Origin: Gammaproteobacteria bacterium | GTDB taxonomy: Bacteria > Pseudomonadota > Gammaproteobacteria > Pseudomonadales > Azotimanducaceae | DNA length: 64,000 bases | Direction: 5' to 3' | Assembly (NCBI GenBank): GCA_026705345.1 | Contig: JAPPAV010000082.1 | Coordinates: 1-64,000, forward strand | Shown: positions 61,117 through 64,000 of the stretch, in pieces | Layout of the letters: every line of letters starts with the position of its first letter | How positions within the stretch are numbered: the stretch's first letter is position 1 | Position numbers and translations under genes: made by a program | The notes under the pieces: model-generated | What the model was told of the DNA's origin: nothing | The model's database searches: none | The model's input: only the letters and a program-made list of their open reading frames with translations

Positions 61117-61722
61117 TTACTCCGCGACTTCGTATCCGCCTGTCGACTGGACGAAGTCCTGCAGGGTGGCGACACCGCTTTGCCACGACTCCACCAAGCT
61201 CTCGAGATGCTCGCGGGTATTCACCAGCCCGCGTCCGAGCAGCACGCCGTCGGCACCGATCAACACGGCGAAGGGCAACCGACTGACACCGTAGCGAAGG
61301 CCAAGCTCCTGCGAGACGACATAGGGATAGTTTCGAATACCCACATCCTCCGCAAACGCCCGGTGCCGATCCGGGTCGAACCCGTCGCTAGCGAAGACGA
61401 GACGCAGGCGTTCCTTGGTAGCCAACGACTTCGCGGCAGGCAGCAGCGCCTTGCAGACGGGGCAGGTGGGGGAGATGAACAGCACGAGGGCGGTTCGTTC
61501 CGACGCGGAGCCGCCGATTCGTTGCCGCGTGCCGTTGAGGTCGTCGGTCTCCAGCACCTCGGTGAGTTCGCCGATCTTCGGCCCGGTGGTCGGCGTCAAC
61601 GCGCCGGCCGGCGCGACGCGCTGGTTCAGGACGCCCACCTGGCGAGCGAGCGCGAGCACCGCGATCGTCAACACCCCGACGAGCAACCAAAGCACGACGT
61701 CCAGCACCAGTCCGGCGGTCAT
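61117..61722 (-). CDS. aauD: Thioredoxin-like amine dehydrogenase maturation protein (MauD/AauD)
   Basis: The 201-residue product starts at the ATG at 61722 with one membrane helix (VLDVVLWLLVGVLTIAVLALA) and then a periplasmic thioredoxin-like domain with C87-P-V-C90. Family knowledge: MauD helps form the disulfides of the small subunit. It overlaps the AauE gene by four bases (ATGA) and is followed 15 bases later by the small-subunit gene. A longer frame from 62199 has no similarity upstream of this ATG. Confidence 0.82.
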   Translation of the reverse strand: MTAGLVLDVVLWLLVGVLTIAVLALARQVGVLNQRVAPAGALTPTTGPKIGELTEVLETDDLNGTRQRIGGSASERTALVLFISPTCPVCKALLPAAKSLATKERLRLVFASDGFDPDRHRAFAEDVGIRNYPYVVSQELGLRYGVSRLPFAVLIGADGVLLGRGLVNTREHLESLVESWQSGVATLQDFVQSTGGYEVAE

Positions 61723-62246
61723 GGTGGTGGCTCGCTCAAGATGCGCATGGTCGCTGCGTTCTCGAGCAGCGTGCGGGTGGCGAGATACAGCAGCGCGGCT
61801 ACCGCGAAGACTGGCACGGATACGGCGAGATCCTGCCACCGGGGCAACGGGGCATCGATGATCGCGAGGGGCAAGAGCGCGAAGCCGGTGAGCACCAGGT
61901 TTCGCAGGACCAGGATCCAGGAAAGCTGCTCGCCGCCGCCGCAACCGCACTCGATCCAGGATCGCCCGCGCAGCAAGTTGACCGTGATGGCACTCCCGTA
62001 TGCGGCCATCAACAACGCGGTGCCGACCCCGGCCAAGATGGCTGCTTCGACGCGCCACGGAGCGACAAGCCAAAACCCGGCAAGCACCCCTTCGACCGTA
62101 GACACCGCTAGCGCGGCCGGCTTGGTCGCGCATGCCGGAATCAGCCGGTAGTCCGCCAACACGGCCCGGAATTCGTCGAGACCCCGGAGCTTGCGCCATG
62201 AAGCGGTCCCCAGGAGCAACGCGAACCCGAGAGCGGCGGCCAGCAT
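61719..62246 (-). CDS. aauE: Membrane protein for amine dehydrogenase maturation (MauE/AauE)
   Basis: About 175 residues from the ATG at 62246 (GGAAGG upstream); an ATG at 62261 would add five residues. Four or five membrane helices are seen, with WIECGCGGGEQLSW between them, the Cys pair expected for MauE/DoxX-related proteins that pass redox equivalents to MauD. It lies 22 bases after the large-subunit stop, and its TGA overlaps the AauD start. Confidence 0.8.
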   Translation of the reverse strand: MLAAALGFALLLGTASWRKLRGLDEFRAVLADYRLIPACATKPAALAVSTVEGVLAGFWLVAPWRVEAAILAGVGTALLMAAYGSAITVNLLRGRSWIECGCGGGEQLSWILVLRNLVLTGFALLPLAIIDAPLPRWQDLAVSVPVFAVAALLYLATRTLLENAATMRILSEPPP

Positions 62247-62268
62247 CGGCGAACCTTCCATTCGAAAC

Positions 62269-63372
62269 TCAGTACTGCAGCAGCGAACCGCCGCGGTTCG
62301 TCTGGACGACGCGCACCCGGATGCCCGTGGCCAGCTCGAAGACATGGACACCGCCGCCGATGGCCGCGAGCAGCAGGGGTTCGTCGCCTTCCACGACCAG
62401 CAGCTCGGAGGCCGGAGCCTCGAACGTGATTCGACCGATCCGACGCTGGGTGCCCCGGTCGAGGATCCAGGCTTCGGTGCCGTCCTGGTCCTGCGTATCG
62501 ACACCGCCCTGGTGCATCAGGACAACCAGCAGGTCGTGCCCTGCATGGAAGGCGGTCGGCTGGCCACCTCCCGGGCGCCAGCCCGCGTCGTCCTCACCGA
62601 GTATCGACCAGGACTCGCCGATGACGATCTCGCCGTTCTCGACGGCGATTTCCATGGTCTGGCCGGCGAAGCTCAGGAACTGCCAACCGGCAGTTGTGCG
62701 GGTCGGCTGGTCGAACAGCGGATCGTCCTCCACCGAGAAGAAAGACGGGCTGCGCACCCGGTTGGCCTCGTCCCCGTTCTCGTCGAGCCCGATCCATTGC
62801 ACCGTTCCGTTGCCGCACATCATCAGGAACCCGCGCTCGCCGGTTGGCAAGGTCACGGCGCAACCGGGCGTCGAGACCTCCCCGACGAAACGCCGGTTTT
62901 CTACATCCACCACCGACACCGACTGCGCCGGCGTCATGTTGTAGACCGTGACGAAGCGTCCGCCGGACAGGATCCCGAGGTAATGCCGGTGCAGGGCCGC
63001 GATCTTCTTCGGGATGGGTATTTCGCCCTGGGGCGAGAGCGTCTCGTGGGCGTAGATGCGCAGCACATCGGTGCGTTCGCCGTCGTGTCGGCGGGAGTAG
63101 TGGGTTTCGGCGGCATAGATTTCGCCGCGCTCGGTATGCCGGCGCACGGTGGGCGTCCATGGCGTCAGGGACAGCGTGCCGATCATCTCGCCGTCGGCGG
63201 CGTCGAAGACGTAGCCGGCCCCAAGCGCGGCCTTCACCACGAACCACGTTGGGGCGGCGGGGCCCAATTCCGTCGTCGAGATCGTCTCGGTTGCCACGCC
63301 GGCGCCGGAGGCGGCCACCGCGAACAGGCAGGCGAGGAAAGTGACTCCACAGCGGGAACTGGTGTGGCGCAT
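62269..63372 (-). CDS. aauB: Amine dehydrogenase large subunit (beta-propeller)
   Basis: The 367-residue product, from the ATG at 63372 with a signal peptide (CGVTFLACLFAVAASGAG), has the seven-bladed propeller of the amine dehydrogenase heavy chain: WFVVKAALGAGYVFDAADGEMIGTL, IYAAETHYSRRHDGERTDVLRIY, LSPQGEIPIPKK, and a closing LYATGIRVRVVQTN-type strand. It pairs with the TTQ subunit as an alpha2-beta2 complex. An upstream ATG at 63432 would add 20 residues before the signal. It is the first gene of the cluster B-E-D-A-cytochrome. No mauG-, mauC- or mauN-like gene is next to it. Confidence 0.82.
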   Translation of the reverse strand: MRHTSSRCGVTFLACLFAVAASGAGVATETISTTELGPAAPTWFVVKAALGAGYVFDAADGEMIGTLSLTPWTPTVRRHTERGEIYAAETHYSRRHDGERTDVLRIYAHETLSPQGEIPIPKKIAALHRHYLGILSGGRFVTVYNMTPAQSVSVVDVENRRFVGEVSTPGCAVTLPTGERGFLMMCGNGTVQWIGLDENGDEANRVRSPSFFSVEDDPLFDQPTRTTAGWQFLSFAGQTMEIAVENGEIVIGESWSILGEDDAGWRPGGGQPTAFHAGHDLLVVLMHQGGVDTQDQDGTEAWILDRGTQRRIGRITFEAPASELLVVEGDEPLLLAAIGGGVHVFELATGIRVRVVQTNRGGSLLQY

Positions 63373-63486
63373 CGAGCTGGACCAAGGCGTACCAATCCGC
63401 ATGAGTGTGTCGGGTTGCGTACCGGACGGCAACCGTGTGGTGGTCAGACCCGTCGGGTCGATTGGGTGATTGAACTCAGTTGGCCA

Positions 63487-63921
63487 TCAATGGGCACCGG
63501 GTCTATCGACGGTTTCGTGCAGGAATGCGGTCGGCGTCAGGCTCGGAATGCCTCGAAACCCGGACATGTCCAGAAGGTCCCGGTCCCCGGTGACTAGGCA
63601 GTCGGCTTCCCCCATGAGTGCTGTCTCCAATATTCTGTCGTCATCAGGGTCACGGCAACCGAGCCGGGAACCTGTTATCGAGACCCATTCGGAGGCGACG
63701 AGTAGCTGCAACAGATACTCGTCTCGAAGGTTCTCGCTGACATACCGGTCGAACTTTGGTCGTCGAATGCGAGTCTGCAGTTCGACGAAGGTGTCATCCG
63801 AGAACAGCAACGAGGCGTTGTTGTCGCGAATCGTCTCGACCACGCGGCGGGGCGAGCCAGATGATCGGAGGGCTGCGCTGATCAGGACATTCGTATCGAC
63901 GACCGCTCGGTCAACTCTCAT
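63487..63921 (-). CDS. PIN-domain toxin (PIN_3-type)
   Basis: The 144-residue protein starts at the ATG at 63921 (MRVDRAVVDTNVLISAAL) with PIN acidic sites: the D in VVDTN, a central E in FVELQTRI, DPDDDRILETALMGEAD and VTGDRDLLDM. The gene overlaps the upstream antitoxin by 11 bases on the same strand. It is related to the toxin at 49025-49423. Confidence 0.82.
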   Translation of the reverse strand: MRVDRAVVDTNVLISAALRSSGSPRRVVETIRDNNASLLFSDDTFVELQTRIRRPKFDRYVSENLRDEYLLQLLVASEWVSITGSRLGCRDPDDDRILETALMGEADCLVTGDRDLLDMSGFRGIPSLTPTAFLHETVDRPGAH

Positions 63922-64000
63922 CGGCAAGAAGCTCGACAAGCCTTGCGTCCGTCAAGCCGCTGGCTTCGGCTTCTTCGGCCATCGCGTCCATGGCGGACGT
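63911..64000 (-). CDS. C-terminal end of a probable antitoxin (5' part outside window)
   Basis: On the minus strand the last 29 codons are readable up to the TGA at 63911: MDAMAEEAEASGLTDARLV then ELLADES. This is the helical, acidic toxin-binding tail usual for small type II antitoxins that pair with PIN_3 toxins. It overlaps the toxin start. The N-terminal DNA-binding part lies beyond the right edge, so the antitoxin family cannot be named. Confidence 0.6.
   Translation of the reverse strand, partial: TSAMDAMAEEAEASGLTDARLVELLADES

Overview
The window reads as one contig of a high-GC, aerobic Gram-negative bacterium, most likely a pseudomonadotan and perhaps a marine or host-associated gammaproteobacterium. 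The reasons are two TonB-dependent receptors, twin-arginine signals, periplasmic c-type cytochromes, PQQ- and TTQ-dependent dehydrogenases, Cys-type sulfatases and an RND pump. The taxonomic call is inference. No rRNA, tRNA, CRISPR array, phage or complete transposase was recognised.

Layout. 0-9.9 kb: the end of an enoyl-CoA hydratase, a secreted protein of unknown function, a minus-strand operon (sulfite dehydrogenase molybdenum subunit, its cytochrome c, and a peroxiredoxin-like gene with an in-frame UGA exactly where the catalytic Cys is expected), an ABC half-transporter behind a deleted remnant of its partner, a Uma2-like nuclease and a PQQ dehydrogenase. 10-21 kb: the first of four paralogous membrane-anchored solenoid proteins, two sulfatases, a DUF222/HNH protein, a truncated SIR2-like gene, a YejA-like binding protein and a DUF3604 protein. 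21-36.5 kb: two TonB receptors with matching promoters. The second heads a tightly packed run of five genes: receptor, FG-GAP/ASPIC/haloperoxidase fusion lipoprotein, two ABC half-transporters, and a frameshifted ADP-ribosylglycohydrolase. 36.7-46 kb: three more solenoid paralogs among a VapBC-like module, an aminotransferase and a TIM-barrel isomerase. 46-57.7 kb: sugar oxidoreductases and isomerases, a second toxin-antitoxin pair, an acyl-CoA ligase, an RND permease, a homocysteine methyltransferase-family enzyme and a GST. 57.7-64 kb: an outer-membrane DUF5916-type protein, a TTQ amine dehydrogenase cluster in the order B-E-D-A-cytochrome, and a third PIN module cut by the window edge.

Scattered through the window are about 19 copies of a small hairpin element. 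Each has the head CCGTAG, a perfect or near-perfect 8-bp stem and a CTTGT loop. The stems differ between copies yet stay self-complementary, and neighbouring copies alternate in orientation. At least three genes use the TAG inside this element as their stop codon.

The strongest leads are the candidate selenoprotein with a stem-loop just after its UGA, the covarying hairpin family, the four-member solenoid family, and the receptor-haloperoxidase-ABC-hydrolase gene run.
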